Part shown: positions 1-8,135 of the stretch, piece by piece
How positions within the stretch are numbered: position 1 is the stretch's first letter
How the letters are laid out: every line of letters starts with the position of its first letter
Assembly: GCA_023268595.1 (NCBI GenBank)
Contig: JALQUD010000003.1
Coordinates: 1-42,683 of the forward strand
Length of the DNA: 42,683 nucleotides
Source of the DNA: Candidatus Saccharimonadia bacterium
GTDB taxonomy: Bacteria > Patescibacteriota > Saccharimonadia > Saccharimonadales > UBA4665
Direction: 5' to 3'
Made by a program: the position numbers and the translations under genes
The notes under the pieces: generated by a model
Told to the model about the DNA's origin: nothing
The model's input: only the letters and a program-made list of their open reading frames with translations
The model's database searches: none

Positions 1-2
1 AC

Positions 3-155
3 TTCGAAGCCATCGTACGCAGCCACGTCAAGAGTCTGGAGCTTCGTGAACTACTCCGATATGCCCTGACTGATAAAATTAACGACCGTGAAGTATACAT
101 GAAGGGCATTGACCAGTCGTATTATTATGAAGAGCCGGACAACTACAAAGGTTAA
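3..155 (+). CDS. C-terminal fragment of an unknown protein
   Basis: An open frame enters from the left edge and ends at the TAA at 153-155, giving about 50 residues. The tail is acidic and Tyr-rich (ends YYYEEPDNYKG). The start lies outside the window, so no family can be assigned. It is kept as a real gene because it is open to the edge, ends 23 nt before the next gene, and that gene has its own strong Shine-Dalgarno sequence in the gap. Confidence 0.55.
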   Translation, partial: FEAIVRSHVKSLELRELLRYALTDKINDREVYMKGIDQSYYYEEPDNYKG

Positions 156-178
156 CGGCATACAGGAGGGAACACACC

Positions 179-547
179 ATGGACATGAAGATCGAATTAG
201 TACCAGTACCCGTCAGTGACACCGACCGGGCGATTGAGTTTTACAAGAAAGTCGGTTTTAACGTCGACCACGACTTCAAGGTACAACCCGGACTGCGGTT
301 CGTACAACTGACGCCTCCGGGCTCGGCTTGCTCGGTCGTCATCGGCGAAGGCACCACTGATATGAAAGTGGGCACCCAGAGCATTCAGATGGTCGTCGCC
401 AGCGCCCAGGCAGCCCACGATCAACTGCACGACAATGGCATTGAGGTGACCGACATCGAAACGCTGCCCTGGGGAATCTTTACCCGTTTTACCGACCCGG
501 ACGGTAACCAGTGGCATTTGCAAGAGCTTGTTCCGCAGCAAAGCTAG
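179..547 (+). CDS. VOC (glyoxalase/bleomycin resistance-like) superfamily protein
   Basis: A 122-residue single VOC-domain protein. It starts with the typical first beta strand and helix (pattern VSDTDRAIEFYKKVGF, residues 13-28) and ends with the family-typical FTDPDGNQWHLQE (residues 104-116), whose Glu is a common metal ligand position. VOC proteins bind a divalent metal and act as lyases, dioxygenases, isomerases or drug-binding proteins; the substrate cannot be told from sequence. An AGGAGGG Shine-Dalgarno at 164-170 lies 8 nt before the ATG and fixes the start. It is one of three VOC genes in the first 8 kb (see 6708-7148 and 7200-8099). Confidence 0.85.
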   Translation: MDMKIELVPVPVSDTDRAIEFYKKVGFNVDHDFKVQPGLRFVQLTPPGSACSVVIGEGTTDMKVGTQSIQMVVASAQAAHDQLHDNGIEVTDIETLPWGIFTRFTDPDGNQWHLQELVPQQS

Positions 548-580
548 CTACTAATATTAGCATCATATTGAAAATCATGG

Positions 581-586
581 TATAAA
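581..586 (+). promoter_or_regulatory. -10 box of a probable leaderless promoter
   Basis: TATAAA ends 7 nt before the ATG at 594, which puts the transcription start at or next to the start codon. No Shine-Dalgarno is present. No good -35 was seen. Confidence 0.5.
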
Positions 587-593
587 ACGTACC

Positions 594-983
594 ATGATGA
601 ATCAGCAGTCACGAGCGTTCGAATTAGCCAGGTTCGTCCACGATACCGTCTGGATGCGTAATGGTGTTCTGACGCACGAAGACTTGCAGCCGCGGTCAGT
701 CGAACGCGCTTACGGTACCGGTAACTCACGGCCGGAACAGGTAGTCGCTTTCAGTAGGAACCGCGATAGCGCCGACCCCAGGTCAGAGACACTATCACGC
801 AGCTCGGATAGCCGGTACTATTTCAACGTGAATACCGGCCCTGAATATACGGGCGAACTGAGCGATGGCAGACACATGATCACGCCGGAAAGCGATGTGG
901 CTACCTGGCAGCGATTACTCGGCTCGATGATGGTCCGAGAACTCATCGATGTCTGCCCGGAAGACCTGACCAAAACGACATAG
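594..983 (+). CDS. Hypothetical protein, 129 aa
   Basis: I do not recognise this protein. It begins with two Met codons in a row (594 and 597). It is soluble and polar with no signal peptide or membrane segment. Residues 45-75 are rich in Arg, Ser and Asp and look flexible. The N-terminal part (ARFVHDTVWMRNG) and C-terminal part (TWQRLLGSMMVRELIDVC) look helical. The ATG has no ribosome site but sits 7 nt after a TATAAA box, so the mRNA is probably leaderless. Codon use resembles neighbouring genes. It is followed by a separate promoter for the next gene, so it is probably monocistronic. Confidence 0.6.
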   Translation: MMNQQSRAFELARFVHDTVWMRNGVLTHEDLQPRSVERAYGTGNSRPEQVVAFSRNRDSADPRSETLSRSSDSRYYFNVNTGPEYTGELSDGRHMITPESDVATWQRLLGSMMVRELIDVCPEDLTKTT

Positions 984-1026
984 TTTTTTGTCTGCTGGCG
1001 TTCATCGGATTGCAGGTCATTTCACG

Positions 1027-1055
1027 TTGCCAACCTTTTCAACAACGCTTATACT
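1027..1055 (+). promoter_or_regulatory. Sigma-70 type promoter of the propeller-sortase operon
   Basis: TTGCCA (1027-1032) and TATACT (1050-1055) are separated by exactly 17 nt. Predicted start near 1062 gives a leader of about 27 nt containing GAGGG (1074-1078) ahead of the ATG at 1089. Confidence 0.75.
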
Positions 1056-1088
1056 TACGACTAACGAGTTAATGAGGGTTACGGTATT

Positions 1089-2348
1089 ATGGGATACGTC
1101 CATCTGGCAGGCCTTATCAAAATCAGGCGACTAGCCACGGTCTGGGGAACGGCGTTAGGGGTCGCATTGGTGTTGGCATATGCGACGCCGGCCATGGCGG
1201 CCGGCAGTTATACCTGGGTGGCGGCGAATGGTTTAGCATCGGCCACTTGTCCGCAATTGGCTTCGTCTGGCTCCGGGCAGTATATGCTTTGTGGCAACAT
1301 CGGCGGCAATCTGTTCACGTCTGACGACTACGGTGCCAACTGGACCGAACAAGTCGGCTCCAGCAGCCAGCCTTGGTCCGGCGTAGCGGTTTCGGGCGAC
1401 GGCAACCTGATGTACGCCGTCGCGGCAGACAACCTGTTATGGAAATCGGCCGACCATGGCGTCACCTGGACCAGCAGTGTCGTTCCGGGTACTTCGTTCA
1501 TTGAGAAATTAGCCATATCATCCGATGGCATGCACATCATCATGGCCGACTCCGGCAATACCGGTGTGGTATTCAAATCTCAGAACGGTGGAACCACCTG
1601 GACCAGTTTCACACCCACAGCCAGTGCATCGATCATCAGTCTTTCGATGTCCGGCGATGCGCAGCACATGGCAATAGCTTACTTGGGTGACATGGTGTAT
1701 ACCTCCAGCGACTACGGCGTCACCTGGACGCCACAAACCGGTATCGGCACCCACGACTGGACGACGGTCAACGTATCGCAGAACGGACAGCACTTCGCAG
1801 CAGCTGCCGGTGATGGCACGATAGTCAAATCTGCCGACTATGGCATGAACTGGCTGCCAATAAGCATCCCCGGCGCGCAGTACTGGAATGGCATCGTCAT
1901 ATCCAACGACGGACAGACCCTGATTGCCAGCCAATACTTCTTTGACTTCGGATCGCTCAGCACCACTGGAGACCTATATCGTTCGGATGATGGCGGTGTG
2001 ACCTGGTCACCAGAAACGGGCGTTCCTGCCGATTCCGGCTGGTCGCCGGTTGCCGGATCTGCCGACCGCAGCCGTCTGGCGGCGCGGGCCATAAACGGCA
2101 ATCAGGTATACGTCGGCACCAATCCGGCCATGATACCTGCACCGCCGGCCCCACAACCAAGCGGTCAGGCCGGCCAGGACGGCTCCGCCACAGCTAGCAT
2201 CACCGACGCTAAGGCGGCATCAGCCGTGAGCGTACCTAATACCGGAGTGGAACCGGCCGACAACCGTTTGCCAATCGTCATAGCAATCACAGCTGCAGGG
2301 CTCGCCTTGGGCTGGACAGCCCGACGTCTCCGCAATGTCCGGGTCTGA
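1089..2348 (+). CDS. Secreted Asp-box beta-propeller protein with a VPNTG sortase signal
   Basis: A 419-residue surface protein. Residues 1-37 form a signal peptide (basic start, hydrophobic core, AMA cleavage site). Residues 40-340 hold six Asp-box (BNR) motifs of the form S-x-D-x-G-x-x-W (SDDYGANW, SADHGVTW, SQNGGTTW, SSDYGVTW, SADYGMNW, SDDGGVTW), typical of sialidase/photosystem-stability-type beta-propellers. A Pro/Ala/Gly/Ser-rich stalk follows, then VPNTG at 382-386, a hydrophobic helix and a basic tail. That is a complete cell-wall sorting signal with Val in place of Leu in LPXTG. The gene overlaps the sortase gene downstream by 14 nt, so the two are probably translationally coupled. 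No catalytic sialidase residues were recognised, so binding or adhesion is as likely as enzymatic activity. Confidence 0.88.
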   Translation: MGYVHLAGLIKIRRLATVWGTALGVALVLAYATPAMAAGSYTWVAANGLASATCPQLASSGSGQYMLCGNIGGNLFTSDDYGANWTEQVGSSSQPWSGVAVSGDGNLMYAVAADNLLWKSADHGVTWTSSVVPGTSFIEKLAISSDGMHIIMADSGNTGVVFKSQNGGTTWTSFTPTASASIISLSMSGDAQHMAIAYLGDMVYTSSDYGVTWTPQTGIGTHDWTTVNVSQNGQHFAAAAGDGTIVKSADYGMNWLPISIPGAQYWNGIVISNDGQTLIASQYFFDFGSLSTTGDLYRSDDGGVTWSPETGVPADSGWSPVAGSADRSRLAARAINGNQVYVGTNPAMIPAPPAPQPSGQAGQDGSATASITDAKAASAVSVPNTGVEPADNRLPIVIAITAAGLALGWTARRLRNVRV

Positions 2349-3018
2349 GCCAACACCTAAGCGCCGGCCAAGCCCACGCCGAAGGTACCGGCCACTGACC
2401 ATACTCTCCATGGTAGCGGTACTTGGAATCGTGTCATATGGCGTCTGGTTCACCCATGATTACGTCAGCCGCACACATTTCGGATCCGGACCGACGGTAC
2501 CGCCGACCACCACCGTGACTACCGATGACGAACCGAGCGAAAAGAGGGTAGGGACAGTTTCAGATAGCTACACCGTAGCAGCTGATAGGCCCCGTTCGTT
2601 GCGTATCAGCAGACTCGGCATCCATGCCTATATTCAGCCGGTCGGCGTCACCAAAGACAATGCCATGGCCACGCCAAGCAACATCGGCTTCGTAGGCTGG
2701 TACGACCGTGGTGCCGTGCCAGGCACCGACGGCGTCAGCATCTTGAACGGACACGTCAGCGGCCGCTATGCCGACGGCGTATTCAAACGGCTCCATGAGC
2801 TTACAGCCGGTGACGACATACAAGTTGAAATGGGCAATAAGACATCCAGGTCATTCACGGTCAGGTCGGTCAGGTCATATAAGACCGCCGATGCGGCAGG
2901 TCCGCTATACCAAGCCAGCGGCACATCCGGCCGCGAACTTCACCTGATAACCTGCGGCGGCACGTTCGACAAAGCCAGCGACACCTACCGGGAACGGTTG
3001 ATCGTGGTAGCCGACTAG
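2335..3018 (+). CDS. Sortase, probably class F
   Basis: A 227-residue membrane-anchored transpeptidase that cleaves a sorting signal between Thr and Gly and joins the protein to the cell wall. It has a basic cytoplasmic start, one membrane segment (about 22-40), a Thr/Pro-rich linker, then the sortase barrel. Catalytic residues are visible: His140 in LNGHVSG, Cys207 in LITCGG, and Arg219 or Arg221 in YRERLIV. The LITCGGTFD context resembles actinobacterial class F sortases; class E or D is less likely. The ATG lies inside the end of the substrate gene (14 nt overlap), which makes the VPNTG propeller protein its probable dedicated substrate. It converges with the next gene with a 9-nt gap. Confidence 0.9.
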   Translation: MSGSEPTPKRRPSPRRRYRPLTILSMVAVLGIVSYGVWFTHDYVSRTHFGSGPTVPPTTTVTTDDEPSEKRVGTVSDSYTVAADRPRSLRISRLGIHAYIQPVGVTKDNAMATPSNIGFVGWYDRGAVPGTDGVSILNGHVSGRYADGVFKRLHELTAGDDIQVEMGNKTSRSFTVRSVRSYKTADAAGPLYQASGTSGRELHLITCGGTFDKASDTYRERLIVVAD

Positions 3019-3027
3019 ATCGGCCGG

Positions 3028-4002
3028 CTATTGATACGACACATACGCTGGCGAAGGCGACAGCATCACGGTCTGCTGCGGGGTCAGCATCGGCGAATCC
3101 TCGTCGTAGAAATTCTTCCAGCCGAATGAGATACCAGCCGGTGCGCCAGTTCTGAGAACGTTCCAAGTATCAGATTTCTGAGCCTGAGAACCATGCCCGT
3201 CCATCTGGATCATGTATGCCAGCTGCTCGCCATGTGCCATGTCCAACCGCTCGCGGTCACGTACCATATCCAGCCTGAACTGATGGACCAGGAATAACTT
3301 CTGCGGCAGTTTACCGGCTTTGACCAAGCCGGCCAGCCAACCGGCCGTGGCATTGACCTCATCGATACCGACCGAACCGATGACCCCGAGCGGCACCTGG
3401 TCGGCATTGACACGCCATTCCGGATCAAGCGCCAGGCCGACATGCGGCAGCTTAAGCAACGACTCATAGGCTTTGGCCTGGATCAGGAAATCACTCCTGC
3501 CGGGTTGCAGATCAAGCACCACGTACATGCCAGCCTTGCCGGCGGCTTCGACCCACGGACGCAGTCTATCGGCGTCAATTTCGGCCGAATAATCACCATT
3601 GGCCGTGGGGCTGGAGGACGCGACGCTGGCGATGATTTCCAGGGTTGGAATGACCCTGTCTTGGGTATGCGGCTGATAGCTGGCCGCCAGTTCGCGGGCA
3701 CGCTGCAGACTGGCATCAAGCGGTTGCTCGCCGAGTACGCCAAGTGCCGGCTCGCCCGGCGTGCCGTATAGGGCAACCAGCCGATTACCGGCCAGGAGCG
3801 TACGTCCGCCCCACGGCAGCTCGGAAGGCTTGACCACGCCGTTAGCCGGCTTACCGGAGCGCTGCGCCGGGTGCGATGAAGGAGGAAATGCCGGGCTACG
3901 GTCGTCGGCCCGGCCGGCCGCCACCGACGTAGCCATGGCCAGCGACATGAGGCACATCACCAACGCCACCAATCTGAGCAGGCTACGCTTACGGCTATCC
4001 AT
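3028..4002 (-). CDS. Secreted protein with a TIM-barrel-like domain, function unknown
   Basis: A 324-residue exported protein. Residues 1-30 are a signal peptide (SRKRS, hydrophobic core, SVAAG). The rest has alternating strands and helices of a beta/alpha barrel, for example MYVVLDLQPG and VGLALDPEWRV, with acidic residues at strand ends as in glycoside-hydrolase-like barrels. I recognise similar uncharacterised secreted proteins in actinobacteria but cannot name a family. The open frame extends upstream to a TTG at 4020. I place the start at the ATG at 4002 because TATAAT (minus strand, 4010-4015) lies inside that extension, 7 nt before this ATG, implying a leaderless mRNA. Confidence 0.7.
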   Translation of the reverse strand: MDSRKRSLLRLVALVMCLMSLAMATSVAAGRADDRSPAFPPSSHPAQRSGKPANGVVKPSELPWGGRTLLAGNRLVALYGTPGEPALGVLGEQPLDASLQRARELAASYQPHTQDRVIPTLEIIASVASSSPTANGDYSAEIDADRLRPWVEAAGKAGMYVVLDLQPGRSDFLIQAKAYESLLKLPHVGLALDPEWRVNADQVPLGVIGSVGIDEVNATAGWLAGLVKAGKLPQKLFLVHQFRLDMVRDRERLDMAHGEQLAYMIQMDGHGSQAQKSDTWNVLRTGAPAGISFGWKNFYDEDSPMLTPQQTVMLSPSPAYVSYQ

Positions 4003-4009
4003 GCCGGCG

Positions 4010-4015
4010 ATTATA
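4010..4015 (-). promoter_or_regulatory. -10 box of a probable leaderless promoter
   Basis: TATAAT on the minus strand, 7 nt before the ATG at 4002. It excludes the upstream TTG start at 4020, which would read through the box. Confidence 0.6.
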
Positions 4016-4067
4016 GGCAAGATGACTGATGATTGAAAGCCGGCAGACCGCAGGATTCGTTATTACA

Positions 4068-4745
4068 TCACAACTTGACCGGTGAACCGAGTATGGTGTT
4101 TTCGCCACGGACATGGACGTTATATAGCGCCTTGATACGTGCTAACGGTTCACGCCGTCCGGCATTGTTGGCTTCGACGCCACTGGCGACGCCGTACGTT
4201 TCGATTCCGAAGTGCCGGCACAAGTAAATAGCCCGGGGCAGATGAGAACCCGCGCTATACACCACCAGCCGCGACTGTCCGAAGACATCATGGGCACGCT
4301 GGCAGGACTCATAGGTGCTGCGACCAGCAAAATCACGCTGCAGTTTATCCGCCGGTACATCCTTGACGTCAATCAGATACTTCATCATGGCAGTCGGTTC
4401 ATCATAACTGGTAAAACGGTTGTCACCGGACAGGATCAGTTTGTCGACGTCACCACGCCGCAAGCCTTCGGCAGCCACGTCCAGACGGGCGCGTAACTCA
4501 CGGAACGGCTTACCGTCGTCAGTGATTCCGGCACCAAGTACCATGCCGACCTTGACATGCTCGTCACGCACCTTATCGGGCGACAGGACATATGTATCAT
4601 ATGGCTCCACCACCGCTTCGGCCACGAACACGGCCAGGATCGGGAGGGACATCAGAAATACCGCAGCCAGACCGTACACTACCGGTCGACGGCGTACGGA
4701 GCGAAGTAACGGATCCAGGGCACGGGTTACTGTTCGTCTTATCAT
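4068..4745 (-). CDS. SanA/YdcF family (DUF218) membrane protein
   Basis: A 225-residue protein with a basic N-terminus, one membrane helix (about 22-44) and an outer DUF218 domain. Family motifs are clear: VLGAG (69-73), a following Arg-rich helix, LSGDN (105-109), DEPTAM (115-120) and GRSTYES (141-147). DUF218 proteins include SanA and ElyC of enterobacteria, linked to envelope barrier function and cell-wall precursor metabolism; biochemical activity is unsettled. A TATATG box (minus strand) lies about 5 nt before the ATG, so this is another possible leaderless gene. It sits 65 nt upstream of the secreted barrel protein, in the same direction. Confidence 0.85.
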   Translation of the reverse strand: MIRRTVTRALDPLLRSVRRRPVVYGLAAVFLMSLPILAVFVAEAVVEPYDTYVLSPDKVRDEHVKVGMVLGAGITDDGKPFRELRARLDVAAEGLRRGDVDKLILSGDNRFTSYDEPTAMMKYLIDVKDVPADKLQRDFAGRSTYESCQRAHDVFGQSRLVVYSAGSHLPRAIYLCRHFGIETYGVASGVEANNAGRREPLARIKALYNVHVRGENTILGSPVKL

Positions 4746-4881
4746 AGCGTCATATATTGTAGCTCACGCTAGCCGCTTTCAGACCGGTGATATCGGATTT
4801 TTCACAGCAACCGGCGGCAGATAGGTCCAGTATGGCTACAGTATCTAGCTCAACCTATACCGATTAAGGAGACCAGCCATC

Positions 4882-5772
4882 ATGACGAACCAATACGACA
4901 TGCAGGACCCACGTTCACAATATCCGACCCCGGACATCCCCGAACAGACCCAGCCCGAACCGGGCCTCGACAAGGACATGACGCCCAAAGCCGACCACGG
5001 CGCCGACAGCTACACCGGTCACGGCCGGCTGAAGGGTAGGAAAGCATTGGTCACCGGCGCCGATAGTGGCATCGGCCGGGCAGTGGCGTTAGCCTTCGCC
5101 CGCGAAGGCGCTGATGTCGCCATGAGCTATCTACCAGCCGAGCAGGCCGATGCCGATGAGGCTAAGGCTGAGATCGAACAGGAGGGCGTCCACGTCGTGA
5201 TGCTACCGGCCGACCTGACCAATGAAGCGGCTGCCCGTGGTCTGCCCCACGAGGCGAACAAGGCGCTCGGTGGTCTGGACATCATCGTCAACAATGCCGG
5301 TAAGCAGATATTCACCGACGATTTTGCAAAACTGCCGAGCGACCAGCTGACCAAGACATTCACGGTCAATGTCTTTGCGATGTTCTGGATCTGCCAAGAA
5401 GCCCTGCAGTACCTCAAACCGGGTTCGGCCATAATCAACACGACGTCTATCCAAGCAACCATGCCCTCGCCGGGCTTATTAGATTATGCTTCGACCAAAG
5501 GCGCCATCCTGGCCTTCACCCGTGGCCTAGCCCAGGAACTGACACCGAAAGGTATCCGCGTCAATGCCGTGGCACCCGGCCCGGTCTGGACACCGCTCCA
5601 ACCGTCACATGGCCAATCGCAGGAAAAGTTGACCAGCTTCGGCCAGGAAACCCCATTGGGCAGGCCGGGGCAGCCGGCCGAAATGGCACCGCTGTACGTA
5701 TTTCTAGCCAGCCAGGAGTCAAGCTATGTTTCCGGCGAAACCATTGGCGCGGCTGGTGGCCGGCTACGCTAA
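4882..5772 (+). CDS. SDR-family oxidoreductase (YghA/YhxC-like)
   Basis: A 296-residue short-chain dehydrogenase/reductase with the roughly 45-residue polar N-terminal extension seen in the YghA/YdaD/YhxC group. The cofactor motif TGADSGIG is at 58-65, NNAG at 137-140, catalytic Ser189 (TTSIQ), and YASTK with Tyr202 and Lys206. These show an active NAD(P)H-dependent enzyme; the substrate is unknown. In other bacteria this group is often stress-induced. An AAGGAG at 4866-4871 lies 10 nt before the ATG. The stop overlaps the stop of the convergent hydrolase gene by 3 nt. Confidence 0.9.
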   Translation: MTNQYDMQDPRSQYPTPDIPEQTQPEPGLDKDMTPKADHGADSYTGHGRLKGRKALVTGADSGIGRAVALAFAREGADVAMSYLPAEQADADEAKAEIEQEGVHVVMLPADLTNEAAARGLPHEANKALGGLDIIVNNAGKQIFTDDFAKLPSDQLTKTFTVNVFAMFWICQEALQYLKPGSAIINTTSIQATMPSPGLLDYASTKGAILAFTRGLAQELTPKGIRVNAVAPGPVWTPLQPSHGQSQEKLTSFGQETPLGRPGQPAEMAPLYVFLASQESSYVSGETIGAAGGRLR

Positions 5773-6536
5773 GCTGTCTTTGACGACTTAAGAAAGCCAG
5801 TGGTCAGCCGGCCCAGCTGCGTCGCCTGACGGCGTGGCGAATGGTGGCCACCGGCAATCAGTTCCAGTCGCACGTTAGTAGGCAGATCATGGGCCGCCAG
5901 GTTACGCTGGTACTCCGGCCGATCGGATGTGCCGACGATCAGCAGGGTGGGTTGGTTCAGCCGGGCAAGGTCGGTGAATGCCTCGGCCCGCTCGATGATA
6001 TTGGCCAGGGATCCTTCACGGGACCAACGTCGGTGCCGCAACGTACCGGCAGCTAGCAACCGTATAGCCGGCCACAGTAGGTTACGATACCGCGAATCCA
6101 ACAGGATGCGATACGTACGGCTCGTCCGCCGCAATGTGCTACGCGCTTGTTCCGGTCCGTCATACAAGGGCGGATGCATCAGCACCAGCTGCGATACTCG
6201 GTCAGGATAGGCAAGGGCAAAGCGCTTGGCGATGAGTGCGCCCATGGAATGGCCAGCCAGTATCAATGGTACGTGGTCGCCGATACCATGACGTCGCAGC
6301 ATGTCGGCGATGTGCGCGATATGTTCTTCATACCCATACGCCGAGTCACGTGGCTTAGGAGCCGCCCCAAAGCCAAGCAGGTCAAGCGCCACTACGCGGA
6401 AACCGGCCGCAACCAGCAACGGCGCCAGCCTGTCCCAATACCGCATGGATCCAAGAAAGCCGTGCAATAGCACTATGACTGGACCATGGCCCCCATAGTC
6501 GCGCCAACCCCTATCATCCGATCCACTACGTTTCAT
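5769..6536 (-). CDS. Alpha/beta-fold hydrolase
   Basis: A 255-residue cytoplasmic alpha/beta hydrolase. It has the oxyanion-hole HGF (25-27), nucleophile elbow GHSMG with Ser97, the acid probably Asp205 (GTSDRP), and catalytic His231 or His232 (GGHHS). This matches small esterases, epoxide-hydrolase-like and C-C hydrolases; the substrate is unknown. The promoter is unusually good (TTGACA, 17 nt, TATACT) and a perfect 8-bp inverted repeat covers the -10 box and transcription start, so the gene is probably controlled by a dedicated repressor. It has a short leader of about 11 nt and no clear ribosome site. Confidence 0.87.
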   Translation of the reverse strand: MKRSGSDDRGWRDYGGHGPVIVLLHGFLGSMRYWDRLAPLLVAAGFRVVALDLLGFGAAPKPRDSAYGYEEHIAHIADMLRRHGIGDHVPLILAGHSMGALIAKRFALAYPDRVSQLVLMHPPLYDGPEQARSTLRRTSRTYRILLDSRYRNLLWPAIRLLAAGTLRHRRWSREGSLANIIERAEAFTDLARLNQPTLLIVGTSDRPEYQRNLAAHDLPTNVRLELIAGGHHSPRRQATQLGRLTTGFLKSSKTA

Positions 6537-6539
6537 AAC

Positions 6540-6559
6540 TATACTTAGTAATAAGTATA
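6540..6559. promoter_or_regulatory. Palindromic operator over the hydrolase promoter
   Basis: TATACTTA and TAAGTATA form a perfect 8-bp inverted repeat with a 4-nt centre. The left arm on the minus strand contains the -10 hexamer TATACT and the right arm stops 3 nt before the ATG. This is the geometry of a repressor site for a dimeric regulator such as a TetR, MarR or HxlR type (inference). Confidence 0.65.
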
Positions 6560-6582
6560 TAACTTTTATGCTTTACTGTCAA
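6554..6582 (-). promoter_or_regulatory. Consensus sigma-70 type promoter
   Basis: On the minus strand TTGACA (6577-6582) is followed after exactly 17 nt by TATACT (6554-6559). It drives the alpha/beta hydrolase gene and is the closest match to consensus in the window. Confidence 0.8.
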
Positions 6583-6707
6583 TTTATCTGGATCGCGCTG
6601 AGCGAAGCCGCGTTAGTGGTAATTTTCACAGTTACAGACCTGCCGACTATGTCATACTGTTTGCACCAAACCTTACACTAATTTCCGTACGACACTAGGA
6701 GCATGCC

Positions 6708-7148
6708 ATGAACAGACAAGTTTTCATCAATCTGCCGGTCAGCGACCTTAAACGATCGACGGAATTCTATGAGGCACTCGGCTTCATTAAGAACGACACG
6801 TTTTCCGGTGAACAGGCTAGCTGCATGGTGTGGTCGGACTCCATTTACGTCATGTTGCTGACACACGAATTTTACCGTGGATTCCTGCAAGACAAGACGA
6901 TCGCCGACACTAAGACGACCAGTGGCGTCCTGTTGGCACTCAGCCTCAAATCCAAAGAAGAGGTCCAAGCCTTCGCTGACACTGCCAAGGCTAATGGTGG
7001 TAACGTCTATCAGGTGGATACCGGTATCAGCGAGGATGCGATGTTCGGCTATGAGGTCCAGGACCCGGATGGACACAACTGGGAACCGATGTGGATGAAC
7101 CCCGGTTATCAGCCTGACCAGCCCGACAGGCCTGACCAGCCCGAATAG
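6708..7148 (+). CDS. VOC-superfamily protein (glyoxalase-like)
   Basis: A 146-residue single VOC-domain protein with the family start (NLPVSDLKRSTEFYEALGF, residues 8-26) and the family end VQDPDGHNWEPMWM (116-129), containing the usual C-terminal Glu. It resembles the glyoxalase-related group annotated as extradiol dioxygenase-like proteins; the real reaction is unknown. Residues 132-146 are an added Gln/Pro/Asp tail built from a tandem duplication (QPDQPDRPDQPE). AGGAG at 6697-6701 supports the ATG at 6708. It is followed by the double-VOC gene after 51 nt, so the two may be cotranscribed. Confidence 0.85.
   Translation: MNRQVFINLPVSDLKRSTEFYEALGFIKNDTFSGEQASCMVWSDSIYVMLLTHEFYRGFLQDKTIADTKTTSGVLLALSLKSKEEVQAFADTAKANGGNVYQVDTGISEDAMFGYEVQDPDGHNWEPMWMNPGYQPDQPDRPDQPE
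7113..7148 (+). repeat. Tandem 18-bp duplication at the 3' end of a VOC gene
   Basis: Two adjacent 18-bp units, 7113-7130 and 7131-7148, both begin CCTGACCAGCCCGA and differ only at the end. They encode PDQPDR/PDQPE, so the protein tail grew by in-frame duplication that ended at the stop codon. Confidence 0.8.
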
Positions 7149-7199
7149 CACGGCCGGACCGACAGGTAATCATAACAACCGAGGAGATTCATAGCCATC

Positions 7200-8099
7200 A
7201 TGACCGATCAGAACATCATTCCCAGCCTATGGTACGCTGGCAACGCCCAGGAAGCCGTCGACTTTTACGTATCCGCCTTTAGTGACGGCAAGATAATCGA
7301 GACAGCCACCTATCCGGAAGAAGGTCTGGCCGACTTCCAAAAAGATTTGGCCGGCAAGGTATTGACCATCGACTTCAGCCTGCACGACTTCCGTTTCATC
7401 GCGGTCAACGCCGGTCCGGATTTCACACCCAACCCGTCGATCTCGTTCATGCTCAACTTCGACCCGGCTACCGATCCGCAGGCCCGCGAGCACCTGGATG
7501 AACTGTGGCAGAAGTTGGCCGAAGGCGGCAAGGCGCTCATGCCGCTTGGCGAGTACCCGTTCAGTCCGCACTACGGCTGGATTCAGGACCGCTTTGGCAT
7601 CAGCTGGCAGCTGATGCTGACCAACCCGGACGGCCAGCCGCGTCCGTTCATCATCCCATCATTGATGTTCACCCAGGAACAGACCAACCATGCGGAGGAA
7701 GCGATCCGGTTCTACGTATCGGTCTTCAAGGATGGCCTGCCCGGCACCATGAATCCTTACCAGGAGGACAGTGGCCCAGCTAAAGCCGGCTCTCTGATGT
7801 TCGGCGATTTCTCACTAGCCGGACAGTGGTTCGCAGCCATGGATGGCGGCGGAGCCGATCATGCCTTCAAATTCAACGAAGGCATATCGCTGATGATCAT
7901 GTGCGACACCCAGGAAGAAATTGACTACTACTGGGACAAGTTGTCCGCCGTACCGGAGGCCGAGCAATGCGGTTGGCTCAAGGACCGCTTCGGCGTCAGC
8001 TGGCAGGTCACACCGCGCAACATGGGCGAGCTGATGCAGCGTCCGCAGGCTTTCGAGCACATGATGGAGATGAAGAAGCTGGTCATCGCCGACTTCTAA
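7200..8099 (+). CDS. Tandem PhnB-like VOC protein
   Basis: A 299-residue protein made of two PhnB-type VOC domains (residues about 3-140 and 150-283). The pattern repeats: PSLWYAGNAQEAVDFYVSAF with DRFGISWQL, then PSLMFTQEQTNHAEEAIRFY with DRFGVSWQV. Members are often labelled 3-demethylubiquinone methyltransferase-like, but they lack a methyltransferase fold, so that label should not be used for function. A GAGGAG about 11 nt before the ATG fixes the start. The next gene starts 36 nt later from its own promoter. Confidence 0.87.
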   Translation: MTDQNIIPSLWYAGNAQEAVDFYVSAFSDGKIIETATYPEEGLADFQKDLAGKVLTIDFSLHDFRFIAVNAGPDFTPNPSISFMLNFDPATDPQAREHLDELWQKLAEGGKALMPLGEYPFSPHYGWIQDRFGISWQLMLTNPDGQPRPFIIPSLMFTQEQTNHAEEAIRFYVSVFKDGLPGTMNPYQEDSGPAKAGSLMFGDFSLAGQWFAAMDGGGADHAFKFNEGISLMIMCDTQEEIDYYWDKLSAVPEAEQCGWLKDRFGVSWQVTPRNMGELMQRPQAFEHMMEMKKLVIADF

Positions 8100-8100
8100 G

Positions 8101-8129
8101 TTGTATAAATTACTATTTTGTGATATAAT
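8101..8129 (+). promoter_or_regulatory. Leaderless promoter of the HIT-like gene
   Basis: TTGTAT (8101-8106), 17 nt, TATAAT (8124-8129). The -10 box ends 6 nt before the ATG at 8136, so transcription should begin on the start codon. The -35 begins one base after the previous stop codon. Confidence 0.75.
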
Positions 8130-8135
8130 TGGTAA

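Noticed and set aside
4003..4020. Upstream TTG start for the secreted barrel protein
   Set aside because: A TATAAT box lies within this extension, so the transcript should begin at the ATG at 4002.
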